64,000 bases of DNA from JAGQVA01 sp041391725 (GTDB lineage Bacteria; Bacteroidota; Bacteroidia; J057). Where the stretch lies: assembly GCA_041391725.1 (NCBI GenBank), contig JAWKNL010000008.1, positions 124,001 through 188,000 on the forward strand. The letters run 5' to 3'. How positions within the stretch are numbered: the stretch's first letter is position 1; each line of letters opens with the position of its first letter. Positions 18,285 to 26,925 of this stretch are shown piece after piece. The position numbers and the translations under genes were made by a program. Below the pieces are notes generated by a model. The model was not told the DNA's origin. It ran no database searches and saw only the letters and a list, made by a program, of their open reading frames with translations.

Positions 18285-18313
18285 AAAAGCGTCCCTCCAG
18301 GGACGCTTTTTTT
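18285..18313 (+). terminator. rho-independent terminator
   Basis: 11-base stem (18285-18295 with 18300-18310), 4-base loop, then seven T (18307-18313, partly in the stem). Ends the coiled-coil gene transcript. Confidence 0.9.
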
Positions 18314-18435
18314 ATTCCCCAAACCCTGCTTATCAACATATCCACATACCGCTTTGTGGATAAACAGCATGAAACGTGGACAGGTCGTGGAAACCGTGTT
18401 GTATTTTTACAAACCCTTTTCTACACCTTTTACGG

Positions 18436-20196
18436 ATGAATTCGAACGCAAATTTTAAAGTTGACCCGAGGCTGGCTGCCCTGCTGGGAGAAAATTACCG
18501 CTCTACCGAACTTGCCATCAAGGAACTGATCGACAACGCATACGATGCGGATGCCGCAAATGTATGGGTTACCCTTCCCGAACCGCTGACCAGCGACCCT
18601 ATCCTCATCGCAGATGATGGTACAGGTATGACAGAAGCCGAAGTGAGAAACGAATATCTCAACATAGCTTCCAGCAGAGTTTCCCGCAAAGGAGAGCGAA
18701 CACGCCTCAAAAACCGTCTCGTAAAAGGGAGAAAAGGGATCGGGAAATTTGCCGGCCTCATGGTGGCCTCCCTTATGGAGGTTCGCACCCGCACCCGTGG
18801 AAAAGAAACCTATCTCAAAATATGGCGTGATGAACTCATTCGCGCCAAACACGACCTCGAACAGGTAAATCTCCCCCTGGAGACAAGCCTGTCAGATCCA
18901 CAGCTTTCTGGGACAGAAATCACCCTCAGCGGCATAAACCAGAACTTCACTTTCCCCAACCCCGATAAACTCAAACGCCTGCTGGTCATGGAATATGGTC
19001 GTCTTTCCGACTTCCATATCTATGTTGATGGCGAACTGGTCGATATCGAAGATATACCGGGAGATAATTTTGAAGCAGAATTTATCCTGTCCAACGGCGA
19101 AAATATTGCTGTTCGCTACACAATTTCCGATGGAAGAAAACCCCTCCGTCAGTCCGGTATTGCGATTCGGGTAGGGGGAAAAATCGTCGGTCAGCCGCGC
19201 TTTTTTGGCCTGGAAGAAAATGAAAATATTCCTTCCCGACTGCTGAAACGGGTATATGGAGAAATCATTTCCAATACCCTTGAAGCTGATGTCACCGCCG
19301 ACTGGGGCTCTGTAATTGAAAACAGTTTAGTACTTGAGGAAATTTCGGCCAAACTCCGGCCCTTGCTCGAAGAATCTCTGCGGGACGTCTATGAAAGGGA
19401 AGTCTCCCTCACCAAAACCCGCATGAAAAAACGTATTGATACGGGATTGGCCCTGCTTCCTCCCTACCGCCGCGCTTATGCCCGGAGAGTCCTCGACAAA
19501 GTCCTTCGCAAATTTTACGGCGAGTCTGAATCCCGTGTAGGTGCAGTGATTTCTGTTCTTCTCGATTCTTTTGAGAAAAATGACTACTGGATGGTTATGC
19601 AAAATTTTGAAGAATCCAGAAAAGGACAGATTGAAGAACTTACCAAAGCATTCTCCGAATTCGGAATGCTCGACCTGGCCATGATCAGCCAGCAGTCTAT
19701 GCACAGGCTGAGTATCATTCAGGATTTGGAAAAACTCATTTTCCACCCCGATACTACCCTTCATCAGATTCGCCTTGCCCTCACCAACAACCTGTGGATG
19801 CTGGGCAATCCCAATTCTCTGATTTCCACCAACCCGGAACTTCAGGAGGTCGTCGATATGTATGTAAGCCACAAATTTACCAACGGCCATGCTATCCACG
19901 CCCCCAATCTCCTCCTGCTTCAGGATTTTAATAAAGGGTTTGTTCTCCTCGATCTGAAAAAACCCGATCATGCCCTGGAAATAAACGACAGGCGAAAAGC
20001 CAAAGAATTTCAGTCTGACCTGCAGATTTATCTCCCCGGAAGAGATATTGATGTAGTGGTAATCGGTGGCGCACTGAGCCAGGCCATGGTACCCCAAAAA
20101 CCCGGAGCAGATATCCGTTTTATGTCTTACAAAGGCATGCTTTCCGATGCCAAAGTGCAGCTAAACTGGCTGGTAGGTGAGTTGGAAAAACGGTAA
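18436..20196 (+). CDS. GHKL (Hsp90/MORC-like) ATPase with a probable Shedu-like nuclease domain
   Basis: 586 residues from the ATG at 18436 (an earlier start adds 20 residues unlike the family). N-terminal GHKL ATPase: N-box ELIDNAYDADA (Glu30, Asn34), DDGTGM (60-65), and lid GRKGIGK (98-104), the order seen in Hsp90, MutL and bacterial MORC-like proteins. A transducer-like domain covers about 160-300, then helices about 310-440. From 443 the pattern resembles DUF4263/Shedu nucleases: LALTNNLWMLG, then P490-N491-LLLL, then GFVLLDLKKPDH with Asp506 and Lys508 as D-x-K of a PD-(D/E)XK site. The first acidic residue appears replaced by Asn491 unless Asp497 serves. ATP-driven nuclease and phage defence are inference. 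It precedes the oxoprolinase by 27 bases; no other defence genes are nearby. Confidence 0.7.
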   Translation: MNSNANFKVDPRLAALLGENYRSTELAIKELIDNAYDADAANVWVTLPEPLTSDPILIADDGTGMTEAEVRNEYLNIASSRVSRKGERTRLKNRLVKGRKGIGKFAGLMVASLMEVRTRTRGKETYLKIWRDELIRAKHDLEQVNLPLETSLSDPQLSGTEITLSGINQNFTFPNPDKLKRLLVMEYGRLSDFHIYVDGELVDIEDIPGDNFEAEFILSNGENIAVRYTISDGRKPLRQSGIAIRVGGKIVGQPRFFGLEENENIPSRLLKRVYGEIISNTLEADVTADWGSVIENSLVLEEISAKLRPLLEESLRDVYEREVSLTKTRMKKRIDTGLALLPPYRRAYARRVLDKVLRKFYGESESRVGAVISVLLDSFEKNDYWMVMQNFEESRKGQIEELTKAFSEFGMLDLAMISQQSMHRLSIIQDLEKLIFHPDTTLHQIRLALTNNLWMLGNPNSLISTNPELQEVVDMYVSHKFTNGHAIHAPNLLLLQDFNKGFVLLDLKKPDHALEINDRRKAKEFQSDLQIYLPGRDIDVVVIGGALSQAMVPQKPGADIRFMSYKGMLSDAKVQLNWLVGELEKR

Positions 20197-20223
20197 AACG
20201 GAAGGAATTCGTAATTTCCGGCC

Positions 20224-23200
20224 ATGAATACTGATCCCGGAACCTGGCAGATTTTTACAGATACTGGCGGAACTTTTACCGATTGCGTTGCGATCGACCC
20301 TGAGGGTAATACCCACCTGGCCAAAGTCCTGAGCAACAGCACCCTCAGAGGAAAAATCACAGGTATTGAAACCCATGATACCCTGATTGTGGATGTCAGT
20401 TGGGGAGAAAATGCTGATATTTTTTCAGGGTATGAAATATTTCTTACCGGAGCGGAAAGAAAACGGGCAGGTACTATCCTGAAAACGAATCTGAAACACG
20501 GTAGAATACTGCTACAATCGCCGCTTCCCATTTCCATTGATCCCGGTACCGACTTTGAAATTACCGCAAGTGAAGAAGCGCCCGTACTTGCTGCAAGGAT
20601 CGTAACCCGAACTCCGCTTCACCAGCCACTTCCGCCCCTGGAAATGCGCATGGGATCTACCCGGGGAACCAATGCCCTTCTCGAAAGGAAAGGCGCCCGC
20701 ACGGCTTTCCTCGTTACACGCGGGTTTGGCGATCTTCTGCTGATCGGCAATCAGCAGCGTCCCGATATTTTTGCCCTCAATATCCAAAAACCCCGGCCAT
20801 TTTACGACACGGTAATTGAAGTGGATGAACGAATGGATGCGCAGGGGAATCCGATTCTCCCACTCAATCAGGAAACCTGCGAAAATATCCTGCATCAATT
20901 GCGGCGATCCGGCTGCGAATCTGTTGCCATCGCTTTTCTCCACAGCTACCTCAACGACAGCCACGAGGTACAACTCCAACAATTTCTCCGGGCAGCGGGC
21001 TATACCCACATTTCTGTTTCATCCCGGCTCGCCCCTGCCATCAAAATTCTGCCACGCGCGCAAACATCGGTAGTCAATGCCTACCTCCACCCGGTCATCG
21101 AAAGTTATCTCTCACGCGTCCAAAACAAGATAAATGCAGGTCGCATTAGAGTAATGACAAGTGCGGGAGGACTGGCAGGTCCCGGCTATTTTTTCCCGAA
21201 AGACAGCCTGCTCAGCGGACCCGCCGGAGGCGTGGTAGGAGCAGCAAAAGCCGCACAACTGGCTGGTTTCAGCAAAATTTTATCCCTCGACATGGGCGGC
21301 ACCAGCACCGATGTTGCCAGGTACGAAGGAAAATACGAATACAATTTTGAAACCCGCATCGGAGATGCGCAAATCCTGAGTCCATCGCTTGCGATTGAAA
21401 CCGTAGCCGCCGGTGGCGGCTCCATCTGCCGTTTCGACGGCACGCGCCTCACTGTCGGGCCCGACAGTGCCGGAGCATTCCCCGGGCCTGCCTGCTACGG
21501 TGCCGGCGGCCCGCTGACCATTACAGATGTCAACCTCCTCCTCGGTCGTACCGACCCCGCAGCGTTTCATATTCCGGTAAGTGAAGCCGCCGCACGTGAT
21601 GCCCTGGAAAAAATAAAAGGAAATTTTTCCATTCCGGAGGAAGAACTTCTGCACGGATTTCTTCAGATCGCCAATGAACTTATGGCTGGCGCCATACGGA
21701 AAATTTCTGTCAGCAGGGGCTACGATCCTGAAAATTATGCCCTCCTGGCATTCGGAGGAGCAGGAGGCCAACACGTGTGCCAGGTGGCAGAAATGCTCAA
21801 TATTTCGCATGCCATCGTACCCCAATACGCCGGAGTACTCAGTGCATGGGGAATAGGTCAGGCCCTCATCACCCGGTTTGCATCCCGACAGGTACTCAAA
21901 CCCTATTTGCCACATGATTCTGCGCTTTCCGGGCTTATTGACGAACTTTCTGGTGAAGCGCTCGGTCTGGCCGAGCAGGAAAACCACCAGAGAGGCCTGC
22001 CAAAGGTGCAGAACGTCAGCCTGTTTCTCAGGCTATTGGGGCAGGATCATACCCTCGAAATCCCCTGGGACAGCCAAAACAATGCCCTCCCGGCTTTCCG
22101 CACTGCTTATGAGCAACTGTATGGTCACTGGGTGGAAGGAAGACAGGTTGAACTGGAATCTGTGCGCGTAGTAGCTGTCATTCAACCGCGGATATCCCCA
22201 TCATCCTCTGGATCGCTCATTCCAGATTACCGGCCTGATCCTCATCATTTTATCGGTGAAACCGGCGTTTTCATCAGAGAAACCCTTTCTCCCGGAGCGG
22301 TTATCACAGGCCCGGCCATTCTTATCAGCAGCCACCACACGGTCGTAATTGATGCCAGATGGCAATGCCGGACCGACTCAACCGGGCAGGCTATTCTCAC
22401 CCGGCTTTCCACGAAGACCAGCGAAACCCAGCCAGCCCGGACTACCCATCAGGCCATCCGCCTCGAACTCTTTACCAACCGGTTTCGTTCAGTCGCGGAT
22501 GAGATGGGCGCAGTGTTGGAGCGAACCAGTTTTTCAGTCAACGTAAAAGAGCGGCTGGACTTTTCGTGTGCCATACTTGACACACAGGGAGAACTGATTG
22601 TCAATGCTCCCCATATACCGGTTCACCTCGGCAGTCTGGGCGTTTGTGTACGAAAAGTCAGGGAAGCCATCGCTATTGAAGCGGGCGATGTGGTGATAAC
22701 CAATCACCCGGGGTTTGGTGGCTCGCATTTGCCCGATATTACCCTGATCAGTGCTGTTTTTGATGCCAATGGAAAAACCGTAGGTTATGTGGCCAACCGC
22801 GCACACCACGCCGAACTGGGCGGAAAACGTCCCGGCTCCATGCCGCCTGATGCGGTAAACCTGGCCGAAGAAGGGGTCGTAATCAAACCACAATACCTTG
22901 TAAGAGGCGGCAAACCACAGTGGGAAACCATTATTCATATTCTGAAATCAGGGAAATGGCCTTCCCGTTCTCCCGATGAAAATATCGCTGACCTGAGCGG
23001 AGCGCTTGCCTCCATCAGGGCAGGGATTGATGGGCTACGCAACCTTTGTAATGAATTTGGTACCGGAGAAGTCAGCTTCTTTATGGAGCAAATCAGGGAA
23101 TATGCGGCTTCGGCACTGAGCGAAAAGCTTAAAATGCTTCCTCAGGGTTCTTTTTCGGCAGTAGAGTATCTCGATGACGGGAGCCCGCTTTCGGTGAAAT

Positions 23201-23985
23201 TACATCTTAACAGCGGTAAAATCGAACTGGATTTCAGTGGGTCGGCGGGCGTTCATAAAGGTAATCTGAACGCGAATACTGCTATTGTTCAGAGTACTAT
23301 TGTGTATGTGTTGCGGCTGATTGTGAATGAGTCTATTCCGCTCAATGAGGGGCTGATGAAAAATGTGCAGGTACATATTCCCGAAGGGATACTGAATCCG
23401 CCCTTTCCGGAGGAAGCGGAAGCCTGTCCCGCCGTGGTAGGCGGAAATGTGGAGACCAGCCAGCGGCTGACAGATACCCTGCTGAAAGCATTTGGCCTTG
23501 CAGCATGTAGCCAGGGCACCATGAATAATCTGCTCTTTGGAAATGAAACCTTTGGCTACTACGAAACCATTTGCGGAGGCACAGGGGCAGGCAATGGATT
23601 TGATGGGGCAGATGCCGTGCACCAGCATATGACCAATACACGCATCACCGACCCGGAAGTGATGGAGTTCCGCTTCCCGGTAATGTTGAGGAGGTTTGCC
23701 ATCAGAAAAGAATCAGGGGGAAATGGAAAATGGAAGGGCGGAAACGGAGTTATCAGGGAAATACAGTTTCTGACACCGGTATCGCTGACTTTTATGTCCC
23801 AACATCGGAAAGAAGCGCCATACGGACTGGAAGGAGGAGACCCCGGCCACTGCGGAAAACAATGGGTAAAGCGGGCAAACGGAAAAATCGAAATACTTTC
23901 CGGCACTCAGGGAATATCCGTACTTCCCGGTGATATTTTTATTACCGAAACTCCGGGCGGAGGTGGCTTCGGGCGTAATAGTTAG
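20224..23985 (+). CDS. 5-oxoprolinase (ATP-hydrolysing), fused HyuA-HyuB form
   Basis: 1253 residues, the full length of the eukaryote-type single-chain enzyme. It opens 5-oxo-L-proline to glutamate using ATP. The HyuA half covers about 8-690, with the ATPase phosphate motifs DTGGTFTDCVA at the N-terminus and LDMGGTSTDVA near 355, and GPACYGAGGPLT near 425. The HyuB half covers about 740-1250 (RFRSVADEMGAVLERTSFS, NHPGFGGSHLPD, GGNVETSQR, FETICGGTGAG-like stretch, ending ETPGGGGFG). Oxoproline forms spontaneously from glutamine and glutamate, so this is a damage-repair or salvage enzyme. It shares the strand with the ATPase-nuclease gene 27 bases upstream; that pairing looks accidental. Confidence 0.93.
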   Translation: MNTDPGTWQIFTDTGGTFTDCVAIDPEGNTHLAKVLSNSTLRGKITGIETHDTLIVDVSWGENADIFSGYEIFLTGAERKRAGTILKTNLKHGRILLQSPLPISIDPGTDFEITASEEAPVLAARIVTRTPLHQPLPPLEMRMGSTRGTNALLERKGARTAFLVTRGFGDLLLIGNQQRPDIFALNIQKPRPFYDTVIEVDERMDAQGNPILPLNQETCENILHQLRRSGCESVAIAFLHSYLNDSHEVQLQQFLRAAGYTHISVSSRLAPAIKILPRAQTSVVNAYLHPVIESYLSRVQNKINAGRIRVMTSAGGLAGPGYFFPKDSLLSGPAGGVVGAAKAAQLAGFSKILSLDMGGTSTDVARYEGKYEYNFETRIGDAQILSPSLAIETVAAGGGSICRFDGTRLTVGPDSAGAFPGPACYGAGGPLTITDVNLLLGRTDPAAFHIPVSEAAARDALEKIKGNFSIPEEELLHGFLQIANELMAGAIRKISVSRGYDPENYALLAFGGAGGQHVCQVAEMLNISHAIVPQYAGVLSAWGIGQALITRFASRQVLKPYLPHDSALSGLIDELSGEALGLAEQENHQRGLPKVQNVSLFLRLLGQDHTLEIPWDSQNNALPAFRTAYEQLYGHWVEGRQVELESVRVVAVIQPRISPSSSGSLIPDYRPDPHHFIGETGVFIRETLSPGAVITGPAILISSHHTVVIDARWQCRTDSTGQAILTRLSTKTSETQPARTTHQAIRLELFTNRFRSVADEMGAVLERTSFSVNVKERLDFSCAILDTQGELIVNAPHIPVHLGSLGVCVRKVREAIAIEAGDVVITNHPGFGGSHLPDITLISAVFDANGKTVGYVANRAHHAELGGKRPGSMPPDAVNLAEEGVVIKPQYLVRGGKPQWETIIHILKSGKWPSRSPDENIADLSGALASIRAGIDGLRNLCNEFGTGEVSFFMEQIREYAASALSEKLKMLPQGSFSAVEYLDDGSPLSVKLHLNSGKIELDFSGSAGVHKGNLNANTAIVQSTIVYVLRLIVNESIPLNEGLMKNVQVHIPEGILNPPFPEEAEACPAVVGGNVETSQRLTDTLLKAFGLAACSQGTMNNLLFGNETFGYYETICGGTGAGNGFDGADAVHQHMTNTRITDPEVMEFRFPVMLRRFAIRKESGGNGKWKGGNGVIREIQFLTPVSLTFMSQHRKEAPYGLEGGDPGHCGKQWVKRANGKIEILSGTQGISVLPGDIFITETPGGGGFGRNS

Positions 23986-24073
23986 GCGAAAGATGGGAGA
24001 TTTATTCTGCAAAAACCCCGCTCACAGCCTCAGAATGGAACCAAAGGCGATTTTTCCGCTATTTCGGATATGT

Positions 24074-24081
24074 TATATTTG
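24074..24081 (+). promoter_or_regulatory. -7 promoter element TATATTTG for a candidate small RNA
   Basis: Exact TAnnTTTG match on the + strand, 90 bases after the oxoprolinase stop and with no + strand gene downstream before 26.9 kb. Start of transcription would be near 24087. Confidence 0.45.
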
Positions 24082-24086
24082 AGAAA

Positions 24087-24214
24087 GTTACGGTTTGCGA
24101 ACTTCCGGGGCACCCTCTATTTTTGAAATATCTTATTAGGCATTACGCCAGATACAGAAGCTAGGGGTTAGGGTTGACTCTCCCGATTGGGATCGAGTCC
24201 CCTAATTTTTTTTT
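24087..24214 (+). ncRNA. candidate small RNA in the oxoprolinase/Dma intergenic gap
   Basis: A stretch of about 128 bases bounded by a -7 promoter element (24074-24081) and a strong hairpin plus nine T (24162-24214). It holds no reading frame that I would call. Inside are a small hairpin GGC-ATTAC-GCC (24139-24149) and a possible ACCCT/AGGGT pairing between 24112 and 24173. It does not match the SRP RNA, tmRNA, RNase P or tRNA patterns that I know. It may instead be a long trailer of the oxoprolinase mRNA. Confidence 0.35.
24162..24214 (+). terminator. hairpin with nine T
   Basis: Outer stem TAGGG/CCCTA (24162-24166 with 24200-24204), middle stem GACTC/GAGTC (24176-24180 with 24195-24199), inner stem TCCC/GGGA with a GATT loop, then T at 24206-24214. 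Ends either the oxoprolinase mRNA or the candidate small RNA. Confidence 0.8.
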
Positions 24215-24243
24215 AGAGACACCTGTCAAGAGATACGAAAACG

Positions 24244-24267
24244 CCAGTCCTCCGGGGCTGGTTTTTT
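24244..24267 (+). terminator. second terminator hairpin, possibly bidirectional
   Basis: Seven-pair stem (24244-24250 with 24255-24261, one G-T pair) followed by six T on the + strand. On the minus strand the hairpin is followed by GCGTTTTC, so it may also serve the gene ending at 24283. Confidence 0.7.
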
Positions 24268-24282
24268 CATTTTGAAGAATGT

Positions 24283-26013
24283 CTATTGTTGTTGTTTACT
24301 CAGATTATACATCAGCGAAAAACTAAAGCCGGAAGTGTAGAGTTGTTTTTCAAATCCGCGGGCACCGGAGCCTTTGGTTCGCTGTATATTCATCTGAAAA
24401 TAGGGTTCGACCTGAAAAGCAATATGGTCGTTGAACTGATACTCAAGGCCACCAGCAGCATAGATATTGCCGACATAAGTATTCAGGCTTCTTTCATCAG
24501 TCGGGAGGTTTTGCTGGCGAAGTAGATTACGGTCAATTCCCTGATTAGCCGGCGCGTTGGGATCATATTCCCAGTAGTTTTCAGATATGGAAACCGTGGT
24601 AACGATTCCTGTCAGTGCATAGAGGTTCAATGGAGTGGTTGAAGGGAAATTGTACCGGATCAGCAGCGGCGCTTCCAGAACTTTGAGATTGGCATCCACC
24701 GCACGGTCAAAACGTTGGGGCGCAAATATCTGGTATTCGAAGCGGAACTGTTTTACCCCATAATGAATACCGGAGACGACGCTCCAGTTGTCGTTGATAA
24801 GAAACTCAAGCCGGGTACCGGCCATAAAGCCAGTTTCGGATCGGTTGCTCAGCTCCGCTTTGGTTTGGGTATAACCGCCATACGCACCCACACGGATTCC
24901 CGGAGACGGGCGGTGTGCAGGAAGAGGTGATGCCTTAAAACCGGGAGACAGATTGAGGGGCGAATAACCGAGGTCGGCTGACTCATAAACCGGCACAGGT
25001 TCAACCAGCGGAATTTCCATCGGAAAATCGCCTGCGGCAACTGTATTTATCTCTGTAAGATTAAAATTGCCGGGAAACATTTCCTCATATTCAGGCTTTT
25101 GAGGCAGAATCACATCAGAAGCAAAAACCTGGGCAGCGACCTGCGGAGAAGGTTTATCGTTGGAAGCAGAAATCTGAACCGGGGTACTGCTGCTATTGAG
25201 ATCGGCGGGGGTAGCCTGCTGCCAGTTGCCCGAAAAAGTTGAAGACATCACCCTGCCGTTTTCGGGCTGGAATACAGGTGCATGATATTCGGTGTAACGT
25301 TTTTCGGGGCGGGAGAGCGAACGCACTTCCGCTGACCAGCGGAAAGTCAGCAGCAGGAGCGCGACTACCGCAGCGGCGGAGAGATAATTTTTCCAGTTGG
25401 CAAACCATGCGGGCTCTGCGATACCCTCAGATACGACTTCCTGATTGAGCATTACGGCCATCCGGCGCCAGTCTCTGCCCCGGAATCCAAAACCCAGGGT
25501 TTTCAGACGGTCGCGGATGATATGGTCAAACGGAGCAGCAAGCGAATCAGAGAGAATATACCAGTCGGAAGAAACGTAGGGCAGTTCCAGCGTTTCGAGC
25601 GCATTGCGCACCGCAGTATCAAAAGGCGAGTCATCAAGCCCCTGTGCCATCAGGCTCCAGTCAGAAGCGCGGTAGGGAAGCGAAAGGTCCGAAAGTTTAT
25701 CAGAAAAAACCTGATCAAAATCGGCTTCATCGAGATTTTGCACAAATTCATCCCAGGCATCCGGATCGGTTGATTCGGTCAGATCAGCTAGTTTTTCTTC
25801 AATTTTCAGGTCAAAATCATTCAGCGAGTCGTTCACAAAAACCTCCTCTCCGCCAGCAAGTACTGTCGTTGAATCTGCATCGGCAAATCCTTCTGTGGCC
25901 GTATCACTCATTTCCAGATCAAACTCCATCTCCTCCCAGTCCTCAGGACTGAAAGGCACCTCCAGGTTGTGGAGTTTTTCCCGGATGAGTTTATCAAAGT
26001 AGAATTCACGCAT
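24283..26013 (-). CDS. trans-envelope anti-sigma / outer-membrane beta-barrel protein (Dma-like)
   Basis: 576 residues. The N-terminus has five copies of a ~30-residue helical unit of the form FD-x-x-I-x-x-KL-x-x-L-x-x-P-x4-DW-x-x-M, at about 5-34, 67-95, 98-126, 131-159 and 162-190. One membrane helix follows (about 210-225, LSAAAVVALLLLTF). Then come a flexible ~150-residue linker and a C-terminal ~200-residue beta-barrel (GAYGGYTQTKAEL, AGGLEYQFNDHIAFQVEPYF, FSFSLMYNL). There is no cleavable signal peptide, so the N-terminus should be cytoplasmic and the barrel in the outer membrane. This layout matches the dual membrane-spanning anti-sigma (Dma) proteins described in Bacteroides thetaiotaomicron. 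Its start overlaps the sigma gene by 8 bases, which supports partnership. Confidence 0.8.
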   Translation of the reverse strand: MREFYFDKLIREKLHNLEVPFSPEDWEEMEFDLEMSDTATEGFADADSTTVLAGGEEVFVNDSLNDFDLKIEEKLADLTESTDPDAWDEFVQNLDEADFDQVFSDKLSDLSLPYRASDWSLMAQGLDDSPFDTAVRNALETLELPYVSSDWYILSDSLAAPFDHIIRDRLKTLGFGFRGRDWRRMAVMLNQEVVSEGIAEPAWFANWKNYLSAAAVVALLLLTFRWSAEVRSLSRPEKRYTEYHAPVFQPENGRVMSSTFSGNWQQATPADLNSSSTPVQISASNDKPSPQVAAQVFASDVILPQKPEYEEMFPGNFNLTEINTVAAGDFPMEIPLVEPVPVYESADLGYSPLNLSPGFKASPLPAHRPSPGIRVGAYGGYTQTKAELSNRSETGFMAGTRLEFLINDNWSVVSGIHYGVKQFRFEYQIFAPQRFDRAVDANLKVLEAPLLIRYNFPSTTPLNLYALTGIVTTVSISENYWEYDPNAPANQGIDRNLLRQQNLPTDERSLNTYVGNIYAAGGLEYQFNDHIAFQVEPYFQMNIQRTKGSGARGFEKQLYTSGFSFSLMYNLSKQQQ

Positions 26014-26596
26014 AGTTTTCGCCTTCCGCTCTTCTGATGACCCTCGACCTGAGAACCATTTGCTGAAGTTTGGCCCTGGCTTTAGCTAAATTTGATTTTG
26101 ATGTACCCTCACTTATACCTAATAGTTCCCCTACATCTTTGTGGGAGTAACCTTCTACAACGTACAGGTTAAAGACCGTCCTGTAGGCAGGCGAAAGTTG
26201 CTGCACCATGGCCAGAATTTCTTCAGCACTCAGATCAGCCACAATATCCTGGGCATCTGCTTCATGAACCGCCTGGTTGATCTCAACCAGGTTGGGCCGC
26301 TTGGCAGTTTTCCGGTAGTGGTCAATGGCAGTATTGATCATAATACGCCTGATCCACGCGCCAAGGTTGGTGCCTCTGTTAAATTTTTTGAGATTTTTAA
26401 AGACTTTCATAAAGCCTTCGTGGAGTACGTCGCGAGCCTCCTCTCTGTCGTTGGTATAGCGCATACAAACGACGATCATGCTGCCGTAAAATTGCTCATA
26501 CAGCAGTTTCTGAAATTTGCGACCACCTTTGAGACAACCGTCAATTATCTCGTCTTCATGATAATCTTTAAATCTCATATCATCCTGGTAATTCAT
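26006..26596 (-). CDS. ECF-type RNA polymerase sigma factor
   Basis: About 196 residues from the ATG at 26596; a start at 26635 adds 13 atypical residues, and a further ATG lies at 26578. Sigma region 2 covers about 25-95 (LYEQFYGSMIVVCMRYTNDREEARDVLHEGFMKVF in short pieces; GAWIRRIMINTAID) and region 4 about 130-185 (LSPAYRTVFNLYVVEGYSHKDV, LGISEGTSKSNLAKARAKL). It directs transcription of a small regulon. Overlap with the downstream Dma-like gene indicates that the latter holds it in check and passes on an outer-membrane signal (inference from family). The tail is basic (RSRVIRRAEGENYA). Confidence 0.93.
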   Translation of the reverse strand: MNYQDDMRFKDYHEDEIIDGCLKGGRKFQKLLYEQFYGSMIVVCMRYTNDREEARDVLHEGFMKVFKNLKKFNRGTNLGAWIRRIMINTAIDHYRKTAKRPNLVEINQAVHEADAQDIVADLSAEEILAMVQQLSPAYRTVFNLYVVEGYSHKDVGELLGISEGTSKSNLAKARAKLQQMVLRSRVIRRAEGENYA

Positions 26597-26819
26597 CAAC
26601 GCTATCCTTTGTAAATGGGTTGCTCCCAATTCCAAAAACCTTCTGCACGTATTCCCTATGTATAGTTAAGAAAATTCTTTTACAAAAGAAAGACCATTAA
26701 AATACCCTATAGGTATTACAGGAGACAAAAGAATTATTTAACTTTGGTTTTCCAAACCTGTAAAATCATTTTACAGATTCTGAGATTGGGTTAGTTTTAT
26801 TCATCTTTATTTGGTAAAT

Positions 26820-26827
26820 TAACTTTG
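26820..26827 (+). promoter_or_regulatory. -7 promoter element TAACTTTG upstream of recQ
   Basis: Exact TAnnTTTG match about 100 bases before the recQ start. An identical element lies at 26739-26746, so there may be two promoters. Confidence 0.5.
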
Positions 26828-26925
26828 AATGAACAACCGCAAGCCCGGCGTTCTTTCCCTGCGTTTATAGTCGTCAGTGAAAGGCCGGTTTGTTTATTAA
26901 TCATGATAGAAAACAGATTCAAACG

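Noticed and set aside
19327..20097. 256-codon minus-strand frame opposite the ATPase-nuclease gene
   Set aside because: Shadow of a gene with intact ATPase motifs; composition is not protein-like.
20224..23985. idea that the 5-oxoprolinase is part of a defence operon with the upstream ATPase-nuclease
   Set aside because: It is a complete metabolic enzyme with no link to defence; closeness (27 bases) is the only support.
24176..24205. tRNA-like T-arm (GGG-ATCGAGT-CCC)
   Set aside because: The 7-base loop resembles a T-loop, but no acceptor stem, D-arm or anticodon arm can be built around it; the bases are better explained by the terminator hairpin.
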